DNA of 64,000 bases from Hofstenia miamia (lineage: Eukaryota; Xenacoelomorpha; Acoela; Hofsteniidae), in assembly GCA_900660155.1 (NCBI GenBank), contig CABFPE010000245.1, forward strand, positions 293,376 through 357,375, read 5' to 3'. The notes below the pieces were generated by a model that saw nothing but the letters and a program-made list of their open reading frames with translations, was not told where the DNA came from and made no database searches. Numbering within the stretch: position 1 is the stretch's first letter; the number at the start of each line of letters is the position of its first letter. A program made the translations under genes and the position numbers. Shown piece after piece: positions 44,871 through 57,408 of this stretch.

Positions 44871-46097
44871 CTAAATTAATATATTGAAAAATAATGTGAT
44901 ATCATAAACATATAACAAAAGCATGCTTCCTTAGTGAATTATTCATATACAATAGTAACTAGGTTTTGGAGGAGGCAATTGAATTTTGATCAATGCCAAG
45001 AGAAGAGATGCACTCATTTTTGTTCCTTTCGCTACTATCATGGGTGGAAATGAAGAATCAGAGTTGGCTGAAAAAACGTTTTGAAATATTTTTACAGTTT
45101 TTTAATAAAATATCAGAAAGGATACCAAAACAGTGTATTTCTCTGGTTTCGAACTTCATAATAGGGATTTCTCCATATAAATTGCTCACAGTGTCTTGAA
45201 ATTCATAATCGTCATAGGACTATGGGGGTAAATCTATGTAAATCTATCTTTTCAGATTTTAATTTGCAATAGTTTATGGTAACATTAATTGTATCTTTTC
45301 GATTATGGTAAAATCAGTTACTTCTAACAACAGTGCTAGTTGTTTGCGGAAGACGCATTTCTAAATTTCAGGATTTTTTTTGAAAAAATGCAATTCTGAA
45401 AAAAATATTTAGGATGGTTTTGTCCAAAAAAAACGTTTTTTCCAATCCTGGGAAAAACTTGCCAATTTAATTCTATTCAAAAATAGTGTGCAGTTAACCT
45501 TCTTTTCTGATGCCTCGCGGCAAATAAAGTTAAATATTAAATTTGTCTGCAATTCTATGCAATTTATTAGTATTTGTAAAGTTTTTGCCAACACTGTATT
45601 TTTAAATATGAGTGACAAAAAACACCTGCATCAGGATAATTGATCAATAGACTATGGGTTGACGTTGGTACAAAAAACTAATTATCATAATTTAAAGAAG
45701 TGCGCAATTTCAACTGACGTTTTAAAACTATTAACCAGGAAAATGAAACAAACTAGAAATAGTTTTCTTAAATAAAAATCTTTATTGCTTCTCGTTGTAT
45801 GTATTTATAACAACTGTGAAATCTTACAAACATCAGCATTGTAATTAGATGAAGCTGTATGAAAACACTAGGATTGATTACGGGAAACCTTTCTTGTCAA
45901 ACAAATGGTGCTTGTTAAGCTAATGCATAGAACAAAAACCTAATCCGCTGACAGCTTAACTGTTTGAAATTTGGAAGGAATTTTATAAATTGTTCATAAT
46001 CAAAAAGTTCTTAACATATAAAATATAAGGATATAAGCTAGACAAACATTTTCAACACAATTACTGATTAATTAAATAAACAAATTGTTTTAATATT
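44871..46097. other. Intron of the multi-IQ gene, nothing recognised
   Basis: AT-rich DNA with two unrecognised open frames (44993-45199 plus, 45618-45409 minus) without domains or splice support. Confidence 0.4.

Positions 46098-46145
<48 letters not shown>
46098..46145. repeat. Compound (CT)n(TA)n microsatellite
   Basis: A CT run (46098-46117) followed by a TA run (46116-46145). It lies just beyond the 3' end of the minus-strand LINE and may derive from its tail. Confidence 0.95.
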
Positions 46146-46148
<3 letters not shown>

Positions 46149-46189
46149 AATGTTTTATTAAATATTTTGAAATACATCAAAATATCTTA

Positions 46190-49100
46190 TTAATAGATGA
46201 AAAACAGATATTTTTGTGCTTTTGGTGGATTTTTTCGAAGTCTTTTTAACGCATATGACTGACGTTCTGGAATAATTCCAGAAAGAAGATGATTATCGTT
46301 ATTAATAATATCTTTATATAAAGAATTGTCACTAAATTTCATATTATGAATTGAAGTATATTCTGTAATCACTTTAATCCTAACAGGTTCTCTTTGAATA
46401 CAATCTATTTTTCGTTTTAGAGCATTTGAGCAGCTTCCCCATACACTACAGCAATGCCGTAGCTTACTCATTATAAGGCAATCATATAATAATGAGAGCT
46501 CTTTATTTGAATATCTATATGCCTTAAGTCTACGAAGCAAGTAGAGATCAGTATTAACACGATTTAATAGTTTTTCAACATGCTCATTAAAACATAGCTT
46601 TTCATCAAATGTGACTCCCAATATGCAACTAGAGAAAAACTGTTGTAAAACGTTGGTTACACAGGACTTACCTTCAATTGAATAATCAGTTGCTTTGTCT
46701 TATCAACATTAAGTCTGAAATTATGCTCATGGCAACAGTTCTGCACATATTCTGCGAACCTAACCATGATGGTGTTAGGTATTAATGATTGTAAATCATC
46801 ATAAGTAACATTAAAAAATGGTGGACCATTGATAGTGCCTTGAGGAACTCCACAATTTGTGAAGAGTATTGTGGACATTTGACCATCAATTGTTGTGAAT
46901 TGACATCTTTCAGATAGGAAATCCACGTACAAGTTAATTATCGCATCATTTAATTGTGGAATTTTTCGGAGCTGAGAAATAATAAAATCATAAGGAACTC
47001 TGTCAAATGCCTTACTTAAATCTAGGGATAGAATAGAAATACAATCAAAATCAAGAACATCAAATGACCTGCAGGTTTCAATAATTTTCAGCAGAGCAGA
47101 TTCAGTCGAACCTCCTGATCTAAAGGCAAACTGGTTTTTGTTAAGCCATTTTTCATATGGCCGCTTCAAGAATGATTCGTAAAGTAATCTTTCAAAGTTT
47201 CTTGATAGACGAGGTGTGATGGATATAGGACGCAAATCACTAGGGCCACTGACTTTTCTTTTCTTTGGTATAGGTCAAATCATAGAAAGCTTAAATGATT
47301 TTGGGTAAATTCCTTTTTGATGCACAAATTATATAGTGAATTGGTACGGACAAATTGTGAGCATTTTGTACGAAAACCCAATTCGGTAAGTTATCAAATC
47401 CAGGTGACGATTTTTTCATATTCAATAGTGAATAGTAGATTTGGTATAAACTGATATTTGGAATGCCATCACAAGGCATTGTTTCAGGTTGAACATAGCT
47501 ATCCGTTGTTGAAATGTCAGTATAAAATGTATTAATTACATTAACATGAAGCGTAATCTTATGAGTCGGATTTGTTTTAACACAATCATTATTAATCATT
47601 TTCCAGCAAGATGCATTTCCCATTTTATCCCTAGTATTCCTTAGGTTGTCTTGAATAAGAATATTAATCTGTGACTGAATTTGAACAGCTCTTTAAGTCT
47701 TTCTTGATTTTTGTAGTAAGTACCTTTTGCAAAGGAGTTTTTTTTACCAATGGTGTTTTATGTACATCGGGTCTTTTTGGGAACATCTCACTTTTTGTAA
47801 AGGACAGAAATATAAATAGAAGATGTGTTGGATAAATGTATCAGCAGCTTCATCAACATCTTCGATTTGAAAAATATAACTAAAGCATTGTTCATCTAGA
47901 GCAGATTGAACTTGACTATATTATTGTGCCTATGATCTTGAAAGAAACGCATAATTCTTGGAATTGTCATTTGATATTTTGGAATAGCCAGAAGCGCTTT
48001 GTGGTTGGTTCTTTTACTTGATACAAATGATGAACCACTAAAAGCATAGGGGTCATTGCAAAAAATGCAGTCAAGTTGTTTACCATCTCTTGTATCACGA
48101 GTAAACACACTATGAAGAGATAGCTCTCGTGTAATGACAGCATAATTGAAATCATTCAAGTCACCGCAGAGCACAAATGTGCAAAATGGAAAGTCTTTTA
48201 AATAATCATCTACTGTTGTAATGATATGATTAGTAATTTCTTTTTCTCTGTTAATTAGGGGAGTGTAGTATAGAACACAAAGAAGAAGGTGTATTGGAAA
48301 GTTAATCGTGGCCCATAAAACTTCAACCTTTTCAGAATCATTGACAGCAAGTCTTGAGGGATTCTTTTACAGTGAAATATTGCCACACCACCTCCATGTT
48401 TTTTATTAGAGTTAGATGATGAACGATCATGTCTGAGCAAATGAAATCCAGGTAATTGAAAACTTCGTGATTCGAAAATTGGCTGAAGTCAAGTCTCTGT
48501 TACACAGCATATCTAACGTTATTGACTAATATCTAATGACAAATCCATAATTGCCTTATCAGTTTTTAACGACCTTGCATTTATAAGCATGATCTTTGGC
48601 AACTTTTCTAGTCATATCGGCTTCCAACAACCGTCAATAAATTAAAATAATTCAAGATTACCAATTCGTAGTTCCGATTTCGGAATCGCATTTTCAATTA
48701 AGCGTCGAGGTTTTGCCAAAATTGTGCGTTGCTTAATAACTTCTTCAGATAATAGCTCTTTTGAAACATATATATTGGATTCACCAAAATTTTTCATTTT
48801 GTAAAGAGAATTCAATATCAAACGCTTTTCCATGGGCTATCTACGTTAAATATTATAGGTCTAGGTAATAGACTTCCCATTCGTCTTACATCAATTACAT
48901 TGGTATTTACTTTAAGATGTTCAAGTATTCTCTCAACAGAATTGAAATCTGACATCATTTTCTCTTCTACTGTGCCTCTTGGTTCTGCACTTCCTCTTAC
49001 TCTGATTCCATCATATTTAAGAAAACCTTTTGTTTCTGATTTATTGATTGAGCGACAATATATATATATATATATATAATCCGTAACATCATTAGTAAAT

Positions 49101-49260
49101 TTAGAAAATTTTTCTTCTAAAGATAAAACAACTTTTTCTAAGCTTCTGAGTGCAGCAGAATCATCAGAATTATCAGTAGATGATAATTCTTGAAAACTAT
49201 TCTTGACATCTTTTTGAACACATTCATTGCAAAAAGTAATGAATATTAGGTTCTTCCAAT
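46190..49260 (-). pseudogene. LINE with ORF1-like, endonuclease and RT relics
   Basis: Read on the minus strand, fragments follow LINE order. An ORF1-like C-terminus at about 49030-48640 includes GIRVRGSAEPRGTVEEK, then LLPRPIIF. Endonuclease relics at about 48590-47890 contain LINARSLKTDKA, KKHGGGVAIF and CGDLNDFN. A linker frame is at 47623-47291. RT at 47235-46657 has RPISITPRLSRNFERLLY, LSLDLSKAFDRVPYD and NCGVPQGTINGPP. A C-terminal frame at 46621-46190 has GVTFDEKLCFNEHV and LYDCLIMSKLRHCCSVWG. The catalytic YADD is gone: the frame jumps from MVRFA to EYVQNCC, a small internal deletion. Stops and frameshifts separate the pieces. The element lies in the intron between exons 2 and 3 of the multi-IQ gene, in the gene's orientation. 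Confidence 0.85.
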
Positions 49261-50703
49261 TTCATTTGGGTTCAAAGTCCTATTTTAGTTGTTCTTGGGG
49301 AAACAAAATTTCATCACATATCATTTAACCGTTAATTGCTAAGTCGGGCCTTTTTCGGTACACTATGGCTGGGTTATACCAGATTGATTTCCTATGTTAT
49401 TTTCATAGTGAACGCTGTTTGGCAACATTAATTGAGCAGGCCAGTGGGGTCAGTTTAAATATCGTCCATCCAGCAACTAGTTCTAATATTTTACTAACGT
49501 AATAAAAGAGTGTTTAAATACTAAAGGAGTTTGTATGCATTTCAATTCATTAAATAGCACTACATGAAGTTTCAAGGTATGCTAGAGAATAACGTAATCA
49601 TATATTAACATACCTGTATATTACAGCTTGATTGATCAAATGTAACAGCAGAAAAATTTTCAATGTGAATTCGATCTCCTTTCTCACAGAAACAAAAAAC
49701 AATATCCTCAAAAAGTAACTTGAAATCGCAATGTTGTTGCAATAAAAAGTTTGTTTTATATTCATGTTTAAAACTTGGAGTTTCAAAATGCANAAACTGC
49801 CATAGTACACAGCGTATCCTGAGTTTTTCTTGCTGGGTAATTAACATAAATCAATTTTGCTGTAGCATGGTGTGCAGTGATGTTAGACCTCCATCATGAC
49901 TATAAAAAGTTTGGGACTTACACATAATATATTTACAGTAGTAGTACATAGGCGTATCTATTTATATCAAGTGTACAGGGGCGTATCTATTTTTTGACAA
50001 GAATCGTACAGAGCGTATCTATTTGTATATATATATATATATATATATCTCAGGGTTGTAAATGGGTAAAAAATTGGACATGATCCGACGAGACCCATAT
50101 AAAATTGTTAGTATTTTGACCCAACTCTGAAAAAAAGATGTAAACAATCACATTTCATTAAATGTTACACTGAATTTTCATAAATTTGAGTTTCCCAACA
50201 GTTTTGAATGATAATCTATTTTTTAGTTTTGTAATGATGATGTCTCAAAAAATTGTTATGACCATCACTTTCGGATGCAGATATGGTCTAAAAACAAAAT
50301 TCTTCTTGCTATTGCAGCAAATTTTAAGTGAAAAATATATTCAATTTATTTTCAAATATTTCTTGTTGCGCTGCCTATTGCCCTCTACACCACGTTAGCA
50401 TAAATTTGCATTACTTTGGTTGGTCACTACTCACGGCTGCATGTTAAGTTTCAATATTATTTAATTTTGTACATATGTTTCGTACTAAAATAAGTATGAC
50501 CCATAATTATTTAAAGTGACCCATCCCAATCACAACCTTAACATAATGTGACCCAAACTGACTATATATATATAATAAACAAACAAATGAATACATTTGA
50601 AAGATTACATCCATTTTAAATCTGAGCATGTAGAAATTATTTTAGTTAATTATAAAGTGTAGTTTAGTTTTGTAAAAAAATTGTCTGGGAAAATATTTCT
50701 GAN

Positions 50704-50737
<34 letters not shown>

Positions 50738-50780
50738 CACATGTATGACAAATCGCATTAAAAATAGCAATGTTCGAGGA
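49261..50780. other. Intronic DNA with TA runs and a possible hAT end
   Basis: There are TA microsatellites at 50026-50048, near 50564-50575 and at 50705-50735 (another lies at 49059-49078, inside the LINE). Single N bases at 49792 and 50703 look like contig joins. CAGGGTTGTAAATGGGT at 50051 resembles an hAT terminus, and GTGACCCA motifs around 50510-50560 could be the other arm, but no target duplication supports it. A related pair of outer-end motifs defines the MITE at 53186-53629. Confidence 0.5.
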
Positions 50781-51060
50781 TTATTCAGTTTAAAAGTGAA
50801 CTTCTTAATCAAATTAGATTGAGCCGTTCACCCAACGATTACTTGCTTGTCGCAACTTTTCTCGACCCAAGATTAAAAAACACCTTCTTCAACGAAAGAT
50901 CAAGGCAAAATCAACGAGCAATATATTTACAGGAATTCTTTTGTTTAAGAACAGATTTTCCGAGATATATTCAGTTCTATCCTGATGCAGTCAACACATT
51001 ATTGCCAGTGCAAGCTGCAAATTGTGCCTCGGATCACCGCCCAAGTCTGCTAAAATGAAA
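50780..51060 (+). pseudogene. hAT transposase fragment
   Basis: The plus-strand frame 50819-51058 begins SRSPNDYLLVATFLDPRLKN, continuing with TFFNE. The ATFLDPRxK block is the characteristic motif in the C-terminal half of hAT transposases. The rest, including the dimerisation domain, is not found. This is a short relic beside the large scaffold gap. Confidence 0.65.
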
Positions 51061-51179
51061 GTGAAGCCTTAATTCACGAATTTTCAGAGGACATCTTGAA
51101 ACTTATAATACACTTCTTCCAACGATTGATGAGGATTCTAACTTTGTGGACAATTTACTTAAAAAGGATATGTTAATTG

Positions 51180-51470
51180 CCATAACTGTGTAATTTGATC
51201 CTCTAAATACCCCCTTCAAAGTTGATTGAGTATTTGATGCTAAAGGAATTATGGTTCCCCCATGGAATAATTGGACCTGTATTTTTTAAAAGGTATGGTG
51301 CAAGATGGTGCTCCTGCGCACTATGCGGTAAAGGTTCGCAATGCTGTAAACAGTCACTTTAGTGATAGATGGATTAGACGAAGGGCTCCAGATTCCCTCA
51401 TCTCACTCCATGTGGTTTCTTCTTATGGGGATACATGAAGGATACGTTATATGCGAAGTAAACATGAACA
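51180..51470 (+). pseudogene. Mariner-like transposase C-terminal fragment
   Basis: The frame read through 51240-51395 gives IIGPVFFK, then VQDGAPAHYAVKVRNAV and SHFSDRWIRRRAPDS. After a one-base shift it resumes as PHLTPCGFFLWGYMKDTLYA. These match the region around the second and third catalytic acids of mariner/IS630 transposases (DGAPxHY; SPDLTPxDFFLWGYLKD). The usual third Asp position reads His. The fragment runs into the 1000-base gap. Confidence 0.8.
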
Positions 51471-52470
51471 NNNNNNNNNNNNNNNNNNNNNNNNNNNNNN
51501 NNNNNNNNNNNNNNNNNNNNNNNNNNNNNNNNNNNNNNNNNNNNNNNNNNNNNNNNNNNNNNNNNNNNNNNNNNNNNNNNNNNNNNNNNNNNNNNNNNNN
51601 NNNNNNNNNNNNNNNNNNNNNNNNNNNNNNNNNNNNNNNNNNNNNNNNNNNNNNNNNNNNNNNNNNNNNNNNNNNNNNNNNNNNNNNNNNNNNNNNNNNN
51701 NNNNNNNNNNNNNNNNNNNNNNNNNNNNNNNNNNNNNNNNNNNNNNNNNNNNNNNNNNNNNNNNNNNNNNNNNNNNNNNNNNNNNNNNNNNNNNNNNNNN
51801 NNNNNNNNNNNNNNNNNNNNNNNNNNNNNNNNNNNNNNNNNNNNNNNNNNNNNNNNNNNNNNNNNNNNNNNNNNNNNNNNNNNNNNNNNNNNNNNNNNNN
51901 NNNNNNNNNNNNNNNNNNNNNNNNNNNNNNNNNNNNNNNNNNNNNNNNNNNNNNNNNNNNNNNNNNNNNNNNNNNNNNNNNNNNNNNNNNNNNNNNNNNN
52001 NNNNNNNNNNNNNNNNNNNNNNNNNNNNNNNNNNNNNNNNNNNNNNNNNNNNNNNNNNNNNNNNNNNNNNNNNNNNNNNNNNNNNNNNNNNNNNNNNNNN
52101 NNNNNNNNNNNNNNNNNNNNNNNNNNNNNNNNNNNNNNNNNNNNNNNNNNNNNNNNNNNNNNNNNNNNNNNNNNNNNNNNNNNNNNNNNNNNNNNNNNNN
52201 NNNNNNNNNNNNNNNNNNNNNNNNNNNNNNNNNNNNNNNNNNNNNNNNNNNNNNNNNNNNNNNNNNNNNNNNNNNNNNNNNNNNNNNNNNNNNNNNNNNN
52301 NNNNNNNNNNNNNNNNNNNNNNNNNNNNNNNNNNNNNNNNNNNNNNNNNNNNNNNNNNNNNNNNNNNNNNNNNNNNNNNNNNNNNNNNNNNNNNNNNNNN
52401 NNNNNNNNNNNNNNNNNNNNNNNNNNNNNNNNNNNNNNNNNNNNNNNNNNNNNNNNNNNNNNNNNNNNNN
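51471..52470. other. Scaffold gap of 1000 N
   Basis: Exactly 1000 undetermined bases, a length often used for gaps of unknown size. All frames crossing it are artefacts. Confidence 0.99.
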
Positions 52471-53177
52471 CGCTCTCACCTTTAATTTCTTGTAAACATT
52501 TAACTTTGCGTAATTCAAAGTAAAATCGCAATTCAAATTAATACAACAACTTATAAAGCTCCAGGCAAAAGGTATTAAAATAGAAATATTGATCGAAAAT
52601 AGAATTTCACAGCCAATCAGTGTTGTTGTTTTCTTAGTGATCGCTAGATGGTGTGCAGAAATTGCGCTAGACATACAAAGATTAACACATTTGTGAAAAT
52701 AAGCGTCAACAGGGTGGTTTTTTTAACAGTTTCACAGTAACTTATGAGTTCTTGACGTTAAAACGTTAATTAACATACAAAGAACAAAAATCATATATTG
52801 AAAACAAAATAAAATATAAGTAGCGATTTGCTTTACTGAGGTTCTATATTTTGACAGCATCTCATTGCAGGAAAACGCAATGTCAATTTAAAAACATTTT
52901 TGATTTCGGATATCAGATTCTACTTATTCAACAAAACAGAAAAATTCCTCAAACCCTGAATTTTACGTTCCAACGATCCTATCCAACTTCTTCATTGAGG
53001 CTTCTTCATTTGCAAATAAAGTACGACTACTCATGTCACGCTGTTTTGTTAAAAACCAAAATGTAAAGAACTCTAGTTAAAAAACATCAAAAAACTGTTA
53101 AAACACATTAATTACTACTGTCAAGCACCTGTCCAACCTGAGCATCAGGTGACGATTACATTTGAAATTAGCTTCAT
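52471..53177. other. Intronic AT-rich DNA, nothing recognised
   Basis: A short stretch between the scaffold gap and the MITE. The 71-codon frame at 52851-53066 has no recognised domain. Confidence 0.4.
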
Positions 53178-53185
53178 ATCAGCAG

Positions 53186-53629
53186 CAGATGTGCAAGTGG
53201 GACACTGAATATTGATCCAGACCCATGTGACCCCACAGCCTAGCTGACCCAGACCCGATTGGACCCACATCCGAGCTGGCCCAGACCTATTTGGACCCAA
53301 AGCCGAGCTGACCCAGAAACAATTTAAATTTAAATTATGTCCCAGTTTCACACAAAAAGTTTCTGATTAATATATCTAATAAACAAACATGAATACCATT
53401 GCAAAACTAATCTATTCTTCTATTGTAAACATGGGTAACATAAATTTTAGTTGAACAAAATTGAAAGATATACATGTATGTGACAATTATTTATTGACAA
53501 TAATTGTTTTACAGATACAAAGTTCAACTTGTACATTATACAGCATTAATTTGACCCAGACCCAACTACACAAAAATGTGACCCAATCTGACCCAGACCC
53601 AGACCCGGTTTGACCCACTTACACCTCTG
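53186..53629. mobile_element. hAT-like MITE with perfect 8-bp duplication
   Basis: The 444-bp element starts CAGATGTGCAAGTGGGACA, and the inverse of its right end reads CAGAGGTGTAAGTGGGTCA. It is flanked on both sides by ATCAGCAG (53178-53185 and 53630-53637). The CAG termini and exact 8-bp duplication mark an hAT-type insertion. The arms contain GACCCAGACCC-like repeats and no coding sequence. Confidence 0.88.
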
Positions 53630-53637
53630 ATCAGCAG

Positions 53638-54020
53638 AATTACCGTAAAATTGTTCATTAATCAGTAGCAACAATGTAGCCTAAATTATTCCTTACGTTA
53701 ATTGTATCAGTACTCAAGTAAATAATCATAATCACTGAGCATTGCATGCATAAAAACACGGCGTAGCCACTCAACAACATCTTTTATTAAATTACTTTGA
53801 AATTGGCGGAGCACGATGCGCTTTTGAGATTACAAATTAATTACGTGTCAGATTTTCTATTTGAGATAATGCAGAGTACGAACTTTATGGTTAAGTTGCT
53901 AATCTGTTTGGCATCACTTTCTTTTACATATAAAATGCCTTGTTGATAATATCTTTCAGGGAATATTTTACAAATATATAACGTGAAATGCTATAGAATT
54001 GGTATAACAGTATGTAATAC
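53638..54020. other. Intron segment, nothing recognised
   Basis: AT-rich DNA between the MITE and exon 2 of the multi-IQ gene. Confidence 0.4.
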
Positions 54021-54079
54021 CTGGTGTTCATGAGTAGATCTTTCTCTATTTGTTCTAGCGAGAGGGTCCTTCCCAGTTT
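54021..54079 (-). CDS. Multi-IQ gene, exon 2
   Basis: 59-nt exon with acceptor TTTTTAG and donor CAG/GTATTAC. Entering in phase 1 it reads (K)TGKDPLARTNRERSTHEHQ and leaves in phase 0. Entering in phase 0 gives an open reading here too, but exon 3 then hits a stop. The phase-1 route is therefore the only one consistent with both neighbours. The sequence is basic and polar with no known domain. Confidence 0.65.
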
Positions 54080-57000
54080 CTAAAAATATTGATTAGAATT
54101 GAATAAATTCACATTTCACAAAATTATAATTATTTATATGAATAGTAGCACAAAACATCGTCAAAAATGTCATGGGAGTACAATGCCAAACTGCTAAAAG
54201 GATGTCAATAAATTCAAGATTGCGTAAAAATTAACATTATAAAAAAGTGGAGGCTTTCTGAAAAAATCTTGCCAACATTGTTTCCTAGAAATTAAAAGAA
54301 TTGAAAAAATAAAACCTGTTTTAAAATGTGAGCTAGGCAGTGTCAGAATTGTAGTTAAATATTTTTGTTTCTAAAAACTTAATATTCTTTGAAAATTACT
54401 GGTCCATTTTTATTGCAGTTAATTTAATCGAGAGTTGTGAGTACACAAAAAATCAAGTCTTCTGAGTTATTACAAAGAAAAACTGTAATTTCTACTATTT
54501 TTCAGCTCGACTCGTTTTTATTTCAAGCATGTCTGATCGGTTTCTGAATACTTGAAGTTCGAAAGGGAAATCTATTATAAAAATTAAATATTAAAAATGT
54601 GATAAATTTAAAAATATAAAACCACTAAATTATATATTAATACTATGAAATACCATAGGCTCGGTTTGACTAGTATATGCTTTCGAGCTTGTCTTCAGGC
54701 TAGGCTGGGCTAATTTCTCACTAATATTGAAATACTCAAAGGGCAGCTCTTTCTTTAACCGTTTGTCTATTCTTGGGGTAGAATGCAATACCGAATAACA
54801 TGATTAAACATATTAGTATTTTTCACAGGACCAATATTATTTTAAAATTATGAAAGAAGCTTAGTAAAATCGTTTCTTTGACTTAAACTAACTAATGATA
54901 TACATATCATCACTACATCCAAATTCCAATTGAGATCACACTTAAAAATTGATGGTGTGAAAATTTATCTTGAGATTAATTAATAAAGATCCATCCACAA
55001 CCTTTCGAAAATATGAGTTTACTAATAATTGGTGATTAGCATTAACTTTAAATAATTAAAGATAATTATTCACTATGCGGATGGTAAATAATGCTGCTAC
55101 CGACAAAATAATAATAGGATGGTGTGGTAATGAGTCACAGTCCTTGAGAAATTTACGCATTGCAGTCAATATACATGATCATGATTTTTTCCACTAAAAA
55201 TTAGTTCAAAGAATTGCCTGAAACCATGCACCAAGCCCTTCAATATATGACATCCTTTAATTACAATGCAGGTGTCTACTAAGTGAGGATAGGGCAGCCA
55301 TTTCATATATAAATAGCATCAAAAATATGAATTTAATGAAAAATATAAATATTCAGTGGCTTTCAGGACAAAAACGTATTGGGATTTTCCTTGAAAAAGT
55401 GGAGCTTTACAAAACCAATTCTTTTTTTACAAGATTTGAAGAAAAGTTGAATAAATACTAAAAATGTTCATTTTATATTTCGAGGAAGAACTTTTGAAAG
55501 AACTTTCGCTCAAAATTTTCAAGGTCCTCGCCAGTTACCGGTGAACATAAAAAATGAGGGGTTAGGTTAAGCACAATTTTAGACTGCCTTGTGGAGAACT
55601 TGGTAACTTTTTGACTACATGTGAGGAGATCCGCATACCTCCTGTATAATACACAAATTGACTATTCTTCTAAGTCATTTCAAATAAATGCAATTTTTTT
55701 ACACTGCTAATAGAATAGCTTTTTTGCTGCAGGCGCTACAGTTAATCGAGTGAATGAAACATGACAGTGAAGAGTTTCTTCGAAAAGAAAGTGAATAGCA
55801 GCTAAAAATAGACAATGCATTTTCAAATTAATTATAAAAAATCAAAATAGCTAGGAAATATACACTTTTTTAACGTCACAATTGCGGAAAGAGCATTTAA
55901 ATAATTTGTCAAGGTTTCATCATTTGTATCATCAAAAAGAAGATCGTCGAGAATTGATAATTTTCATAGACGTTATGTTCTTTGAAAGCTTGCATAAAAT
56001 GCTGTTCAATTAAAGGTGAAAATATTGTATGTTTAGTTTGTGAATGTATCTTTACGAATGGAACGATAGTTATTTATTGATGAAAACTTAAAGCAAGACG
56101 ATTGAACAAAAAGAGTAAAATTAGTAATATCAACACAATTAGTTATGGAAGAATTTTGCATGGAGTGCCAAGAAATTACTGCTGAAATAGGATATTTAAT
56201 AAATATGATTTGTGTATCGCAACATGCAGGAAAGCATATAGATGGTATGGTATAGTGTAGGCTGGGAAAAATGCCTGGCAATTACAGCATTAAAAAAAAT
56301 ATAATTATGAGAAACATGCAAGAACACTAGAAAATTCTTGCGGCAAAATAACATAATTAAGACATTGAAATCGGAACTAACCTAAGCCCCTGTGGCAAAC
56401 AACTCAAGAGACTGCAATTTCATTTCTAGTTTAAGGAACTTATCTTCTATCAAATTGCATACTTGGAGTTTTTCAATTCAATTTATATTACACATTGGTA
56501 ATTGCAAAGCATAAAGATTATAGATGAAAATTCAATTAATTGAGGAATGGGACTAGCACAGGAAAAACATTCAAAAAAATCAAATCGAAACTATGAATCG
56601 ATTACTTCACAAAGAAATTTACCAAATGAGTATCAAGCTTTCGTTACAAGCAAAAGAAATCGAAATAATTAGAAAAAATTTGAATATTGTGAAATAAAAT
56701 GAAGAAAATTTTTTCGGGGCTTTGTCTTGCGGGGGACCTGAAGCCGTGGCATGATTGTTAATCTCGCACTTTTGTAATCCATGTAATGGTCTACTATTTA
56801 ATTGGCCATGCTCGTGCACAAAAATTTCATTAAATGGTGAAAATCGATTTATTACTTTAAATTTTAGCGTTTCTGTATTTCTTAATGCAATTATATAAAG
56901 AAACGAGTGACGTAAATTGTCCACTAAAAATTACCTTTATATCAAAATTAAGAAAACATACGCTATCATGCACAAAATAAAAAGGAATGATGAAAATGTA

Positions 57001-57408
57001 ACAAAATCGCATTAGCTTAATAATTTTAAATGAATGCTATTAATAAAATTATTAATAAATTAACAGCAGTACATATATGTCTATATAAAAAAACGGTTAA
57101 TGCACTTTGCAAATTACTCCGTTTAAACCAGACGGGATATAAGGAGTTAAGAATTCCTCAGGCAGTGGTTACACTTGGAGAATATTCGAACAAATAAAAC
57201 ATCGTTCTTGACGTGTTTATATATTAAGGTTGGAATTGATTGTTGCTAAAAGTGGAATCGCGGTCTTAGTTTCATGAATGTGAAAATGATATATTTTATG
57301 TACATAATATTAATAAAATAGAGAATAATTTACTAAGAGCAATGGAGGACAAAGCTAAAGATATGAAATGAACAAAATTAATTAAGAATTCAAATTAGTT
57401 ATTTACAC
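54080..57408. other. First intron of the multi-IQ gene, nothing recognised
   Basis: About 3.3 kb of AT-rich DNA without recognised exons or transposon ends. Short open frames near 56033-56281 and 56619-56924 on the minus strand have no domain or splice support. Confidence 0.4.

Noticed and set aside
50051-50555. CAGGGTTGTAAATGGGT with GTGACCCA-rich right arm as a complete hAT MITE
   Set aside because: The flanks (ATATATCT and ACATAATG) do not match and the right end is imperfect; kept only as a possible relative of the 53186 element.
51362-52674. Open frames of 344-423 codons on both strands
   Set aside because: They consist almost entirely of unknown residues from the 1000-base gap.
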